DNA of 36,454 bases from Treponema sp. (GCA_031257105.1 JAIRPG010000112.1:1-36454); one strand, 5' to 3'; counted from the stretch's first letter, positions 24,545 to 33,370 are shown. The notes: generated by a model from the letters alone, not told the origin. Numbers and translations are program-made.

Positions 24545-25710
24545 TCCCGTCCTTCCTTTGCGTCTTCCGCGTAATGGGCAAGAAAATCCCGTTTATATGC
24601 GGCAAACCGGTCCGCAAGGATAGCTTGCCGGGCTTCCGTAACTAAATTATGGAGAAAAAAAAGATTATGAAAACTGGCCAGCATGGAACAGAGAATCTCC
24701 TGAGTCTTAAAAAGATGCCGGAGGTAGGCCCGGCTGTACTCGCGGCATACCTTGCAACCGCATGTTTCATCTATCGGCCCAAAATCAAAGCGGTTCTCGG
24801 CTTTTTTTATGGAAACCGTCCCGTTCCGAGTGAATACCCTGCCGGTTCGTCCGGTTCGTGTGGGAAGCACACAATCAAACATATCAACGCCCTGCTCTAT
24901 GGCGTTTAGGATGTACGAGGGAGTTCCAATACCCATTACATAGCGGGGCTTTTCTTCCGGTAAAAGCGCTGTAGTATAGGCCACATATTCTCGAAACACC
25001 TCCTCCGGCTCTCCAACAGAGAGCCCGCCAAGAGCGATCCCCGGCGTTTCGGCCTGAACAACCAATGCGGCGCTCCGTTCCCGCAGATCCCGAAAAAAAT
25101 TGCCCTGTACGATGGCAAAAAGAGCGCCTCCATAGCCTCCATCCCGCTTTTCTTCCCAGGCTTTTTTTGCCCGGCAAAGCCAGTCAGCGGTGATCGTGAA
25201 GGCTTCCTCCGCTTCCCGGCGCGTTGTCCCCCAGGGAGTACAAACATCAAGCTGCATCTGAATATCACTGCCGATGACGGTCTGTATCGCAACCACATCT
25301 TCGGGAGTGAGAATATGAGAGGAGCCGTCGATATGAGAACGGAATTCTACCCCTGTATCCCGGATTTTCCTAAAAGGCGCCAGCGAAAAAACCTGGAACC
25401 CCCCTGAATCGGTAAGGATATTCCGGTTCCAGCGCATAAATTGGTGCAGACCCCCGGCGGCGCTTATAACATCGGTTCCCGGACGGAGGTAGAGATGGTA
25501 GGTGTTGGAAAGGATAAGTTCAAAGCCTATATCCACAAGGTCGTCTTTGGTCAGGGCCTTGACGGTTCCATTGGTTCCTACCGGCATAAAAACCGGCGTA
25601 GTAACCTTCCCATGACACAGGGAGAGGGTTCCTGTCCGGGCGCGGGAGGAAAGATCCCGGTGATCCACCGTGAAAAAAGGCGTCTTTTCGGACATCATGC
25701 CGGACGACAT
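24541..25710 (-). CDS. tgt: Queuine tRNA-ribosyltransferase
   Basis: 389 residues from the ATG at 25710, which forms an ATGA overlap with the lptG stop; GAAAGGAG lies 10 nt upstream. Upstream in-frame codons only extend into lptG. The barrel is complete: general-base Asp101 in ILTDSGGFQVFSLA, GGLSVGEP, and nucleophile Asp in FDCVLPTRTGR. The zinc site is CGCKVC together with the preceding and following ligands (C, C, C and H in LHNLV). It exchanges guanine-34 for preQ1 in tRNAs for Asp, Asn, His and Tyr. Together with truB and rbfA in the same operon it gives an RNA-modification and translation theme. Confidence 0.97.
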   Translation of the reverse strand: MSSGMMSEKTPFFTVDHRDLSSRARTGTLSLCHGKVTTPVFMPVGTNGTVKALTKDDLVDIGFELILSNTYHLYLRPGTDVISAAGGLHQFMRWNRNILTDSGGFQVFSLAPFRKIRDTGVEFRSHIDGSSHILTPEDVVAIQTVIGSDIQMQLDVCTPWGTTRREAEEAFTITADWLCRAKKAWEEKRDGGYGGALFAIVQGNFFRDLRERSAALVVQAETPGIALGGLSVGEPEEVFREYVAYTTALLPEEKPRYVMGIGTPSYILNAIEQGVDMFDCVLPTRTGRTGRVFTRNGTVSIKKAENRFDFGPIDETCGCKVCREYSRAYLRHLFKTQEILCSMLASFHNLFFLHNLVTEARQAILADRFAAYKRDFLAHYAEDAKEGRE

Positions 25711-26774
25711 CACGTCTTTGCTCCTTTCAACAGGATAAGTCCGATGACAACGAAGAGCAGCACTGGAAACCACGCTCCTGCCAGCGGCGGAATATAGCCG
25801 AGCTTGCCCATCATCATAGTGACCATCTCGGTAACGTAGAAGCCTACCGTTACCATGAGGCTCGTGAGGAGACTCATCAAGAGAACATTCTTTCTGAACC
25901 GCCCGCCCATGGAAATCGCAAGAATGATCACCAGAAAAGGGGTCGCTGAAAAAGAAAAACGGTGATAGTAGTCGGCCAGCGCCGGAATATAGGGAAGCCC
26001 CGCTTTTTTTAGATCGTTCACCAAAAGCAGCGCGTCCCCGGCGTGGAGAGACTCGACATCAACAGCGCTCCGCCTGAATGTATCCGGGTGCTCCCGGTAA
26101 GCGGTAGTTTCTTCCAGAGGCCGCACCTGAAGCCGGTTCCCTTCCCAGGCATAAATGAGGGGGTTGCTGAAGATCCAATACTCCCCCCCCCAGACAGCCC
26201 GGGGCGCGCGAATAAGGGAAAGAAAGTTCCCTTCATCACCTTGCTCGATAATGCTCACCCCGTTCAAGCTGACCGTTGCGTCATCGTAGTAATCCGCCGC
26301 ATAAATAAGCTTGCCGCCGCGGGTTTTGATAACAATATCCGAGTTGTTTTCCGATGGCTGTTGGTGCAAGAGAAAACGGCCCAGATCGGTTTTTAGTTTG
26401 AATGTGGGGATCACGACATTATCTTCAAAGAAAAAGGATAAAAAAGAAATCAAAATACCCAAAACAACAAACGGCACGGTAAAACGCCAGAAGGGGATCC
26501 CCGCAGAAAATATGCTGGTAAGTTCGTTCCGGGCGTAGAGCTCTCCCAGCGTGTAAGCTGCGGCAAAGAGGATCGCCATGGGCAGGGCAAAAGAACAACT
26601 CTTGGGAAGGTAGTACAGGCTGACCTTGAGGATCTGCGTAAGGGGCACATTGTAACTCAGGTACCGTACCAGATTGGCAAAGAGATCAACCAGAGACATC
26701 AAGAGCATAAACATCGACAGCGCGACAAAGAAGACGGGAAAGAACTGTTTCAGTAAATATCGGTCCAGAATCAT
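25710..26774 (-). CDS. lptG: LptG-like permease of the lipopolysaccharide export ABC system (YjgQ family)
   Basis: 354 residues from the ATG at 26774, which overlaps the lptF stop as ATGA. It opens MILDRYLLKQFFPVFF, typical of LptG, and has about six transmembrane helices: three N-terminal, then a beta-jellyroll periplasmic domain (about 140-265), then three C-terminal ending LLFVVIGLILLKGAKT. With LptF and LptB it extracts lipopolysaccharide or related glycolipid from the inner membrane. LptB, LptA and LptC are not in the window. In treponemes the cargo may not be canonical LPS, so the substrate is uncertain. LptF/LptG assignment rests on N-terminal resemblance and gene order. Confidence 0.88.
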   Translation of the reverse strand: MILDRYLLKQFFPVFFVALSMFMLLMSLVDLFANLVRYLSYNVPLTQILKVSLYYLPKSCSFALPMAILFAAAYTLGELYARNELTSIFSAGIPFWRFTVPFVVLGILISFLSFFFEDNVVIPTFKLKTDLGRFLLHQQPSENNSDIVIKTRGGKLIYAADYYDDATVSLNGVSIIEQGDEGNFLSLIRAPRAVWGGEYWIFSNPLIYAWEGNRLQVRPLEETTAYREHPDTFRRSAVDVESLHAGDALLLVNDLKKAGLPYIPALADYYHRFSFSATPFLVIILAISMGGRFRKNVLLMSLLTSLMVTVGFYVTEMVTMMMGKLGYIPPLAGAWFPVLLFVVIGLILLKGAKT

Positions 26775-28063
26775 CGCCTCATTCTCACGATGCAGAGGAT
26801 AAATCCAATGACAATAGCCAGGACATTGGCCAGCCACATAGACCAGAAAGGCGAATACCCCATACGCCAGCCCATTGTCTGGCCTCCCAACAGTAACGCC
26901 CAATAGATAAAAGAGATGATAAGCCCGAAGAAAATTCCCACGGTTTGTCCGTTTTTCTTTAACAAAAGCCCCAGCGAAACGGCAAGAAACACAAAAGACA
27001 GAGCGCCAAAGGGAATTGAGAATTTTTTATTGAATTCAATGCGGTAGAGCGAAAGACTCATGTCGTTCCGAACCGCCTTGGCGCTTTCTACCTCGCGGAC
27101 ATAACCGGCTGTCGCATTTGCGCGCCGGTTCCAACTATCCCGCTCCGGCCCCCGGCGCAGCACCGATTCCAAGGTAAGGGACTGTTCCAGAACTTTTCTA
27201 TACCGTTCTTCCAGCCGGGCGGCGAGATTGCGTTCTTTTACCTTGATTTCCCGCCATACATCGAGGGAACTCATCTCTCTCGGTGAAACAGAAGACACCG
27301 CCTGGATCAGATCTTCCTGGGGAATCCAGTAGCGCAAAAAACCGCTCGAAGCGTAATCATAGTCCCGCCGGGCAACTTCTTTGGAAGATTGAATAAAAGC
27401 CCGCTTCATATCCAGGCTTAGGCCCTCCTTTCCCGCGTCCCGTAGTTCCGCTTGCTGGGCGAGGATGAGCCGCCGTTCCCCATCGCTCGTTTTATCCAAG
27501 ATGAGTACATCTTCGATAACGTTTCCCGTTACATTGCCGGTTACTATCACGGTGTCCTTAAAACGTTTTACCGAGTCTGCCTCCAATTCCAGCGCGGGAG
27601 TTGAAGTCAGAATCCGCCGGTATAACCGGTTGTATCCTACCATTCCTGCGGGAAGGAGTACATCGTTAGCAAAAAAAGAACCCAGAGAAATGAATATTCC
27701 TATGCACAAGGCAGGCGCCATGATATTCCGGTAGGAAAGCCCCGATGAAAGCATAACGAGGATCTCATTATCCGAAGATAACCGGCCCAGCGTCATCAAC
27801 GTCCCTAGGAGGGAGGCAAAGGGCGCCGCCATCGCTATTATCGAAGGCAGGGCATAGAGTACCAGAAGAACCACCTCCCTAAAAGGGACTTTTTTGCTCA
27901 ATATATGCTGGGCTAATAACAAAAGCTGGTTGATAAAAAAGATAAAAAAGAAAAAAAGAAACGCTACCAGAAAGGAAAAGAGGATCTCGGAAACAAGATA
28001 CCGGAAGATCGTGCAGGACATCCCGCGATTCTGTCGTAGCTTTGGTGTTATGCCGACGCTCAT
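26771..28063 (-). CDS. lptF: LptF-like permease of the lipopolysaccharide export ABC system (YjgP family)
   Basis: 430 residues; the ATG at 28063 overlaps the dut stop as ATGA. A second Met at residue 15 (MSCTIFRYLV) would match the usual LptF start, so the first 14 residues may be an extension. N-terminal helices include FSFLVAFLFFFFIFFI, followed by PFASLLGTLMTLGRLSSDNE, the LptF signature with the coupling-helix region. The periplasmic jellyroll is at about 130-330, longer than in LptG, with an extra helical, Arg/Glu-rich insertion around 250-320. Three C-terminal helices follow. It pairs with the next gene. Confidence 0.88.
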   Translation of the reverse strand: MSVGITPKLRQNRGMSCTIFRYLVSEILFSFLVAFLFFFFIFFINQLLLLAQHILSKKVPFREVVLLVLYALPSIIAMAAPFASLLGTLMTLGRLSSDNEILVMLSSGLSYRNIMAPALCIGIFISLGSFFANDVLLPAGMVGYNRLYRRILTSTPALELEADSVKRFKDTVIVTGNVTGNVIEDVLILDKTSDGERRLILAQQAELRDAGKEGLSLDMKRAFIQSSKEVARRDYDYASSGFLRYWIPQEDLIQAVSSVSPREMSSLDVWREIKVKERNLAARLEERYRKVLEQSLTLESVLRRGPERDSWNRRANATAGYVREVESAKAVRNDMSLSLYRIEFNKKFSIPFGALSFVFLAVSLGLLLKKNGQTVGIFFGLIISFIYWALLLGGQTMGWRMGYSPFWSMWLANVLAIVIGFILCIVRMRR

Positions 28064-28500
28064 GTCCCCGTAGAACCGAACCCCCCGGCTCCCCGTTTTG
28101 ATTCGGATAACTGTTCGGCTTCAATAACCACCGCCCGGCTTACCGGGGCGATTACCAGTTGGGCAATCCGGTCTCCATTGTGTACGGTAAAAGACTCCGC
28201 GCCCACATTAACGAGGATTATCTCCAATTCCCCCCGGTAATCCGAATCAATCGTTCCTGGAGCGTTGAGCACCGTTATCCCATGGCGGGCCGCAAGCCCC
28301 GACCGGGGCCGTACCTGGGCTTCATAGCCCGCCGGGATTTCTAAAAAAAGCCCTGTCGGTATCCGCCCCCGCTCTAGGGGGTGGATACAAAACGGCGCTT
28401 GAATAAACGCTTTAACATCAAGCCCCGCCGCCCCTTCACTTTCGTAAGCGGGCAGAGAGACTTCCGGGCTCTTTTTTCGTATCCTCACAAGAGGCTGCAT
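28060..28500 (-). CDS. dut: dUTP diphosphatase
   Basis: 146 residues, trimeric dUTPase type with all five motifs in order: AAGLDVKA (24-31), PRSGLAARHG (65-74), APGTIDSDYRGEL with the catalytic Asp (80-92), GDRIAQLVI (109-117) and RGAGGFGSTG at the C-terminus. It hydrolyses dUTP to dUMP, keeping uracil out of DNA and supplying thymidylate synthesis. It starts 5 nt after the pnp stop with a weak AGGA, and its stop overlaps lptF, so it is expressed from the pnp message. Confidence 0.97.
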   Translation of the reverse strand: MQPLVRIRKKSPEVSLPAYESEGAAGLDVKAFIQAPFCIHPLERGRIPTGLFLEIPAGYEAQVRPRSGLAARHGITVLNAPGTIDSDYRGELEIILVNVGAESFTVHNGDRIAQLVIAPVSRAVVIEAEQLSESKRGAGGFGSTGT

Positions 28501-28505
28501 TCCTA

Positions 28506-30662
28506 TTACCGTCGGCGGCGATCATCCCGCCGCTCTTCGCGCCGGGGCCGTTCTTCGGTCTCACCCGCCGGATCAATGGCATCAATATAAGAAAGATTAA
28601 GCCGTCCCATCTTATCAATTTCTAAAAGCTTTACCGGGATTTCCTGGCCTTCCTTTACCACATCGGTAACCAGGGCGATCCGCTGCCGGGAAAGCTTGGA
28701 GATATGCACCAGCCCTTCCTTACCGGGAAGGATCTCCACAAACGCGCCGAAATCCATGATCCGCCGTACTACCCCGTTGTAGATCCGTCCGGTTTCGGGG
28801 TCGGAAACGATACCCATGACAGCGGTCTTGGCCTCCTCAGCATCCTTTGCGTTCTTCCCATAGATAGTAACCACGCCGTCATTCTCGGTGTTGATGCTCA
28901 CGCCGTACTGTTCGCAGAGGGCTTTGACGTTTTTACCACCAGGCCCGATGAGGGCGCCAATCTTGTCCACGTCAATACGGATAGTAAGGATCTTGGGAGC
29001 AAATTCGCTGATGTTCCCTACGGGCTTGCTGATGGTCTGGTTCATAATGGAAAGAATATGGAGTCGGCCCCGTTTGGCCTGATCCAACGCCTGCCGCATC
29101 ACCTCCGGGCTGACTCCGGCAATCTTAATATCCATCTGAAATCCGGTGATGCCATCCTCGGTACCGGCGACCTTAAAGTCCATATCTCCCAGGTGATCCT
29201 CCTCACCCAGAATATCCGACAGCACCGCGAACCGATCCCCCGGCCCGCCTTTGCCTTCGGTGATAAGCCCCATAGCGATCCCCGCCACAGGCTTCTTCAT
29301 GGGCACCCCGGCGTGGAGCATAGAGAGGGTTCCCCCGCAGACCGTCGCCATGGAAGAGGAACCGTTGGATTCCATGATCTCCGATACTACCCGAATGGTG
29401 TAGGGAAACTCTTCTTTTGAAGGGATCATGGCCTCTAGGGAACGGCGGGCGAGGTTGCCATGACCTATCTCCCGGCGCCCAGTACCTAAACGGCCTACCT
29501 CGCCAACCGAATAGGGGGGAAAGTTGTAGTGAAGAATAAAGTGTTCCCGCTTATCCCCATCGATGTCATCAAAGATCTGCTCATCAAAAACCGTGCCCAA
29601 GGTGGTAACCGCCAGAGCCTGAGTCTCGCCCCGGGTAAAGAGGGCTGAACCGTGGGTTCGCTTGAGGATACCGATCTCGCAGGTGATGTTTCTAATGTCT
29701 TCGGTTCCCCGTCCGTCCACCCGCAAGCCTTTGTTCAGAATAGATGAACGGAGGATCTCGTACTCCATATCTTCAAAGAGGGCGTCAAAGAGCTTTTTTT
29801 GGTTTTCGCAGGTCAATTGTTCCGCGTATTGAGCGGCCAAGTCTTCTTTAACGGCGTGAATAGCCTCCCGGCGTTCCAGCTTGCCTTTAACGAAACACGC
29901 CGTTTCCAGCCGGGGATAGGCGGCGGTACGGATAGCCTCCCCGTTTTCCAGCGTATAAGAAAGCTCCGCAAGGGGAAGTTTGGCTTTGCCGGCCAATTCC
30001 CGCAGTTTCTCCTGCAATCCGCAGAATTCCACGATCACGCTTTGGGCTTTTTCCAGAGCGGCAATCATCAGATCTTCCCCTACTTCAGAGGCGCCGCCTT
30101 CTACCATGGTGATGCCGTCCCTCGTTCCCGCCACGACGATTTCCAGCCGGGACTTCTCGATCTGCTCGTAGGTAGGATTGACGATAAGCTCATCCCCTAA
30201 AGCGCAGATACGTACTCCCGCGATGGGCCCGTTGAAGGGAATGTCCGAAATATGCACTGCCGCCGAAGAAGCAATAATAGAAAGAATATCCGGCGGATTG
30301 ATCTGGTCGGTGGATAAGGTGGTAGGCACCACCTGGATCTCCCTGCCGAAACGTTTGTCAAAAAGGGGCCGCATAGGCCGGTCGATAAGCCGGGATACCA
30401 AGATCTCCTTGTCTTTGGGGCGGCTTTCCCGTTTGATGAAACCTCCGGGAATTTTCCCGGCGGCATAGTATTTTTCGTTATAATCCACCGTCAGGGGTAC
30501 ATAGTCCAACCCTTCCACGGCGTCCGCCGACGCGCAGACCGTAGCAATAACCGCGGAACCCGCATATTGGGCAAAAACCGCGCCGTTGGACTGTTTGGCA
30601 ATTCTGCCGGTTTCGAGGATAAGCTCTTCACCGGCGATAGTGTAGGTAACTCTTTGAACCAT
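28506..30662 (-). CDS. pnp: Polynucleotide phosphorylase
   Basis: 718 residues. Two RNase PH domains flank a helical linker. The second carries the catalytic region with [19 protein letters not shown] and the metal-binding [23 protein letters not shown] domain ([15 protein letters not shown]) and an S1 domain ([20 protein letters not shown]) follow, then an Arg/Asp-rich tail of about 16 residues. It degrades RNA 3' to 5' with phosphate. The 5' leader holds a stable hairpin close to the ATG, reminiscent of the RNase III/PNPase autoregulatory leader in enterobacteria. rpsO lies upstream, as in many bacteria. No RNase E is visible here. Confidence 0.98.
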   Translation of the reverse strand: MVQRVTYTIAGEELILETGRIAKQSNGAVFAQYAGSAVIATVCASADAVEGLDYVPLTVDYNEKYYAAGKIPGGFIKRESRPKDKEILVSRLIDRPMRPLFDKRFGREIQVVPTTLSTDQINPPDILSIIASSAAVHISDIPFNGPIAGVRICALGDELIVNPTYEQIEKSRLEIVVAGTRDGITMVEGGASEVGEDLMIAALEKAQSVIVEFCGLQEKLRELAGKAKLPLAELSYTLENGEAIRTAAYPRLETACFVKGKLERREAIHAVKEDLAAQYAEQLTCENQKKLFDALFEDMEYEILRSSILNKGLRVDGRGTEDIRNITCEIGILKRTHGSALFTRGETQALAVTTLGTVFDEQIFDDIDGDKREHFILHYNFPPYSVGEVGRLGTGRREIGHGNLARRSLEAMIPSKEEFPYTIRVVSEIMESNGSSSMATVCGGTLSMLHAGVPMKKPVAGIAMGLITEGKGGPGDRFAVLSDILGEEDHLGDMDFKVAGTEDGITGFQMDIKIAGVSPEVMRQALDQAKRGRLHILSIMNQTISKPVGNISEFAPKILTIRIDVDKIGALIGPGGKNVKALCEQYGVSINTENDGVVTIYGKNAKDAEEAKTAVMGIVSDPETGRIYNGVVRRIMDFGAFVEILPGKEGLVHISKLSRQRIALVTDVVKEGQEIPVKLLEIDKMGRLNLSYIDAIDPAGETEERPRREERRDDRRRR

Positions 30663-30680
30663 ATTTCAACCTAATTTAGA

Positions 30681-30711
30681 GTCCGCCCACGAAGCCTGTT
30701 ACTTCGCGGAC
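30681..30711 (-). promoter_or_regulatory. Hairpin in the pnp leader
   Basis: GTCCGC (30681-30686) pairs with GCGGAC (30706-30711) and, inside it, GAAG (30691-30694) with CTTC (30702-30705), across a 4-nt bulge. It ends 19 nt before the pnp ATG, near the ribosome site. It is a candidate processing or autoregulation site. Confidence 0.6.
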
Positions 30712-30776
30712 AAACCGAGCATATTCTCACCTACGAACTTTAGGTTCACTGGTTTAGAAAATGCGATTTTTAAGGC

Positions 30777-30810
30777 TGTCTATCCATAATGTGTCTGCAA
30801 TGGATAGACA
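30777..30810. repeat. Palindromic element between rpsO and pnp
   Basis: TGTCTATCCAT (30777-30787) pairs exactly with ATGGATAGACA (30800-30810). The loop contains AATGTGTCTG. Its minus-strand reading contains AGACACATTAT-GGAT-AGACAG, sharing the core of the palindrome at 7845-7886. A small CCAGA-CCTG-TCTGG hairpin is directly adjacent (30811-30824). Confidence 0.6.
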
Positions 30811-30856
30811 CCAGACCTGTCTGGAAACCCGGTTGGTTCCCGGATAGGTGCGGAAG

Positions 30857-30884
30857 CTGTCCGAAAACTGAAGTTTCCGGACAG
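30857..30884 (-). promoter_or_regulatory. Stable hairpin directly after the rpsO stop
   Basis: CTGTCCG/CGGACAG plus AAACT/AGTTT with a single A-C mismatch and a 2-nt loop, 5 nt beyond the rpsO stop. No U-tract follows on the minus strand. It corresponds in place to the rpsO attenuator/RNase cleavage region of other bacteria and may adjust pnp read-through. Confidence 0.6.
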
Positions 30885-30889
30885 ATCTA

Positions 30890-31159
30890 CTATTTACGGA
30901 GCCCCAATTCCTTGATGAGCGTCCGGTATTTTTCAAGATTCGTATGCTGAATGTACTTCAGCAGGCGGCGGCGTTTCCCCACCTGGATCAATAAGCCCCG
31001 CTGGCTGGACTTATCTTTCTTAAATTGCTTGCAATGTTCCGTAAGCTGGTTTATCCGCTCGGTCAGCAGGGCAATTTGGACTTCCGACGCGCCGGTATCT
31101 TTCTCGGTCTTACCGAATTTAGTCACGATGGATGTCACCATTTCTTTGTTTAAAGCCAT
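30890..31159 (-). CDS. rpsO: Ribosomal protein S15
   Basis: 89 residues from the ATG at 31159, with AAGGAG 8 nt upstream; a GTG three codons earlier overlaps that site. The four-helix S15 fold is evident, with TGASEVQIALLTERI, LTEHCKQFKKDKSSQRGL and LIQVGKRRRLLKYI, including the 16S rRNA-contacting residues. It binds the central domain of 16S rRNA early in 30S assembly. It sits between ribF and pnp, the common rbfA-truB-ribF-rpsO-pnp order. Confidence 0.98.
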   Translation of the reverse strand: MALNKEMVTSIVTKFGKTEKDTGASEVQIALLTERINQLTEHCKQFKKDKSSQRGLLIQVGKRRRLLKYIQHTNLEKYRTLIKELGLRK

Positions 31160-31197
31160 ATCTTTCACTCCTTGGGAACTATGTTAGAGCCGCTCAT

Positions 31198-31983
31198 TCA
31201 AGGGCCTGTTAATAATTCAATCCGTAACGGATTGACCTGGGAAGGAACGAAAACTTCGCCCTCTTCCACTGAAACAACCGCTTCTTCGCCATGGGGGAGA
31301 TCCGTTCCGTAGAGAAACGCCGAATAGACGCCATCCGGCGGGATAACTCGTTTCCGTAAGCGGGCGTCGTAACGAATTCCCCCTTGCTCCGGGGTTTGGG
31401 GGAGACCGTCAACATCGATCTCTACCCTCCGGCCCAGCAACGCCGCCGCGCCGGCAAGATCCCCTTCCTGAATGGCTTTTCGAATTCTACTGGAACTTAC
31501 CGGAAGCCCCCCTTTGGAAACGGGGGCAACCACAGCGGTAGGTATATCCATTTCGTTATTCAGCGCTCTAAGCTCAAAAGCGCCGGTATCCAAACCAAAT
31601 CCGCAACGGAAATTATCGCCTACCGCCAGAAATCTCATATTTCCCGGGCCGCGAAGCAGTTCTAGAAAATCTCTGCCCCTTAGTTTACTAAAACCTTCAG
31701 AAAAGTCAATGAGTACCGCCACGCTTACCCCGAGGTTTTCAAAGAGGGTGAGCTTCCGGTTAAGGCTTAAAAGCTCACCTTCCCAGGATTTCCTGAGTAC
31801 CTCTTTGGGGTTCCGCCTGAACGTAAGCACGGTAGGTATCAGCGGAAAGCGGTTGATCACCTGGCCGATGAGCCCCTGATGCCCCCGGTGGACGCCGTCA
31901 AATACGCCGATAGTCATGGCCGTTTCCGCCGGTAGATCCGGCCCCTTCCGCTCAACAAGATCGGCCCAGTCGAGGACGATCAC
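31198..31983 (-). CDS. ribF: RibF-like FMN adenylyltransferase with reduced flavokinase half
   Basis: 261 residues from a GTG at 31983 that makes a GTGA overlap with the truB stop and has AAGGGA upstream; an in-frame ATG at 32022 lies inside truB. The nucleotidyltransferase half is intact: GVFDGVHRGHQ (26-36) is the HxGH-type motif and VSSSRIRKAI (about 155-164) the SSTxIR-type motif. The C-terminal ~90 residues should be riboflavin kinase but lack the expected G..RLGFPTAN and N.G..PTFG signatures; only GVYSAFL recalls the fold. The protein is also shorter than the usual ~310 residues. It may therefore make FAD from FMN but may not phosphorylate riboflavin. Confidence 0.85.
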   Translation of the reverse strand: MIVLDWADLVERKGPDLPAETAMTIGVFDGVHRGHQGLIGQVINRFPLIPTVLTFRRNPKEVLRKSWEGELLSLNRKLTLFENLGVSVAVLIDFSEGFSKLRGRDFLELLRGPGNMRFLAVGDNFRCGFGLDTGAFELRALNNEMDIPTAVVAPVSKGGLPVSSSRIRKAIQEGDLAGAAALLGRRVEIDVDGLPQTPEQGGIRYDARLRKRVIPPDGVYSAFLYGTDLPHGEEAVVSVEEGEVFVPSQVNPLRIELLTGP

Positions 31984-32987
31984 GGTTCCCTTGCCCGGGC
32001 ATAGACATACCCGTAACGCCAAGACTCAAGAACAGGACTCCGACCGGCGAAGGGCTTTTTTTCAATAACCGCCAGGAGTTCTCCCCGAACATCAAAGAGC
32101 CCCACGCCGGTTTCCCCTTCAAGATGTGGAATCTGCCGCTGCAGTAGCCGGGATTCTTCGAGAATAGCGCGCAAGGGGAATCCCTTATGAATCTTCGCCG
32201 CGGTTATTTCATCGAGGGTGATCTGTTTTATTCCCAGCGCGGCAAAGGCGGCGGTATCTATTGGCCGTAACGCCCGATAGAGCTCGGCGCCATAGAGGGT
32301 GGCGCCCTCTATGGCGGCGCCCTCTATGGCGGCGCCCTCTATCTCCACCGCATCGGCCAAGGTAAACCCGGCGGTGGCGGTACGAGTTAAGGCCGCCAGA
32401 TACCCCCGCGATCCCGCCGCGAGGGCAATATCCCGGGCCAGAGAGCGGATATACGTTCCCTTGGAACAGCGTACATATATACGCGCCAAAGAAGACTCGT
32501 AAGAGCGGAGTTCCAGCGCGTAGATCGTCACCGGACGCTTTCTCATCTCCGGCGACATTCCGTTTCGGGCGAGGACGGAAGCCCGCTCACCGTCTATATG
32601 CACCGCTGAATAGGCCGGAGGCGCTTGGAGAATATTCCCCCGGAAACTATCAAGAACCTCGGCAAGGGCTTCCGGTGACGGAGGTTCCGCTTCGCCAATA
32701 ACCGTTCCCTCCGGGTCCAGCGTATCGGTTTCCTGACCCAGGCGGATTGTCCCTTCGTATTCTTTCTCGGTACCGGTAAACCAGGAGGTAAGCTTTACCG
32801 CCCGTCCCACCAACGCGATGAGTAATCCCGACGCGAATTTATCCAGTGTTCCGGTATGGCCAACCTTGGAAGGCGCGAAGGCTTCCTTGATACGGTTCAA
32901 CGTTTCAAAAGAGGTAAATCCAGGTTTTTTGTTTAACAAAAGAAAGCCGGAATAGGCTTCCGGGTTTTTATTGGTTTCTGCCCTCAT
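31980..32987 (-). CDS. truB: tRNA pseudouridine-55 synthase
   Basis: 335 residues. The catalytic Asp49 lies in KVGHTGTLDKFASGLL, preceded by LLLNKKPGFTS; KGTYIRSLARDI and the AYSAVHIDGERA segment complete the TruB pattern. It converts U55 to pseudouridine in the T-loop of tRNAs. The C-terminal ~90 residues after position 240 form a PUA-like extension. At about 217-229 an in-frame repeat, IEGAA x2.5, is coded by a tandem 15-mer. It overlaps rbfA by 20 nt and ribF by 4 nt, so translation is coupled. Confidence 0.96.
   Translation of the reverse strand: MRAETNKNPEAYSGFLLLNKKPGFTSFETLNRIKEAFAPSKVGHTGTLDKFASGLLIALVGRAVKLTSWFTGTEKEYEGTIRLGQETDTLDPEGTVIGEAEPPSPEALAEVLDSFRGNILQAPPAYSAVHIDGERASVLARNGMSPEMRKRPVTIYALELRSYESSLARIYVRCSKGTYIRSLARDIALAAGSRGYLAALTRTATAGFTLADAVEIEGAAIEGAAIEGATLYGAELYRALRPIDTAAFAALGIKQITLDEITAAKIHKGFPLRAILEESRLLQRQIPHLEGETGVGLFDVRGELLAVIEKKPFAGRSPVLESWRYGYVYARAREP
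32290..32342 (-). repeat. 15-bp tandem repeat with inverted arm inside truB
   Basis: The 15-mer GGCGCCCTCTATGGC is repeated about 2.8 times at 32301-32342. Just before it, CCATAGAGGG (32290-32299) is the exact complement of CCCTCTATGG in the first unit, giving a 10-bp hairpin with a 5-nt loop. It codes the IEGAA pentapeptides. Confidence 0.85.
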
Positions 32988-33333
32988 GGGCGGTCAAATC
33001 CTCAATCTTCTTAATAAGATCAAAACCTTCCCTCACGCCGGGGTCTTCGTAGAACCGGAGTTTGGGGGTCTGGCGTAAGCGTACGAGAAGCGCAAGCTGA
33101 GCTTGGATGAAGCCTGCGGCATTCTGGAGCCCTTCCACCCCTTTGGCGAGTCCCGCCGGACTCTTGTAACTGGAAACATACACATTGGCATAGGAAAGAT
33201 CCCGTGACATGGAAACCCTTGTTATGGAAAGAAAAGTATCCACCCGCGGATCTTTGATCCTGCCTTCCAGGATAAGGCTCCCTATCTTTTCTTGGATTAA
33301 CCGCCCTACCCGTTCTACGCGATACATCGCCAT
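32968..33333 (-). CDS. rbfA: Ribosome-binding factor A
   Basis: 121 residues, standard size. A KH-like fold with the family segments RVERVGRLIQEKIGSLI, DPRVDTFLSITRVSMSRDLSYANVYVS (read as two adjacent blocks), and the AGFIQAQLALLVRLRQTPKLRFYEDPG region. It binds 30S precursors and aids 16S 5' end maturation, especially in the cold. It is followed by truB with a 20-nt overlap. Unusually, the gene upstream is an acyl-CoA ligase and not infB/nusA. No Shine-Dalgarno is evident; see its promoter. Confidence 0.95.
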   Translation of the reverse strand: MAMYRVERVGRLIQEKIGSLILEGRIKDPRVDTFLSITRVSMSRDLSYANVYVSSYKSPAGLAKGVEGLQNAAGFIQAQLALLVRLRQTPKLRFYEDPGVREGFDLIKKIEDLTAHEGRNQ

Positions 33334-33342
33334 ACTGAATAT

Positions 33343-33370
33343 AGTATATCCGTATCTGCTTTTTCTTCAA
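33343..33370 (-). promoter_or_regulatory. Putative near-leaderless promoter of rbfA
   Basis: On the minus strand TTGAAG (33365-33370), 16-nt spacer, TATACT (33343-33348), then 9 nt to the ATG. It overlaps the last codons of the acyl-CoA ligase gene. Transcription would begin 0-3 nt before the ATG. Confidence 0.45.

Noticed and set aside
25711-25773. Upstream extension of tgt
   Set aside because: It reads through the coding end of lptG; the ATGA overlap at 25710 and ribosome site decide for the shorter form.
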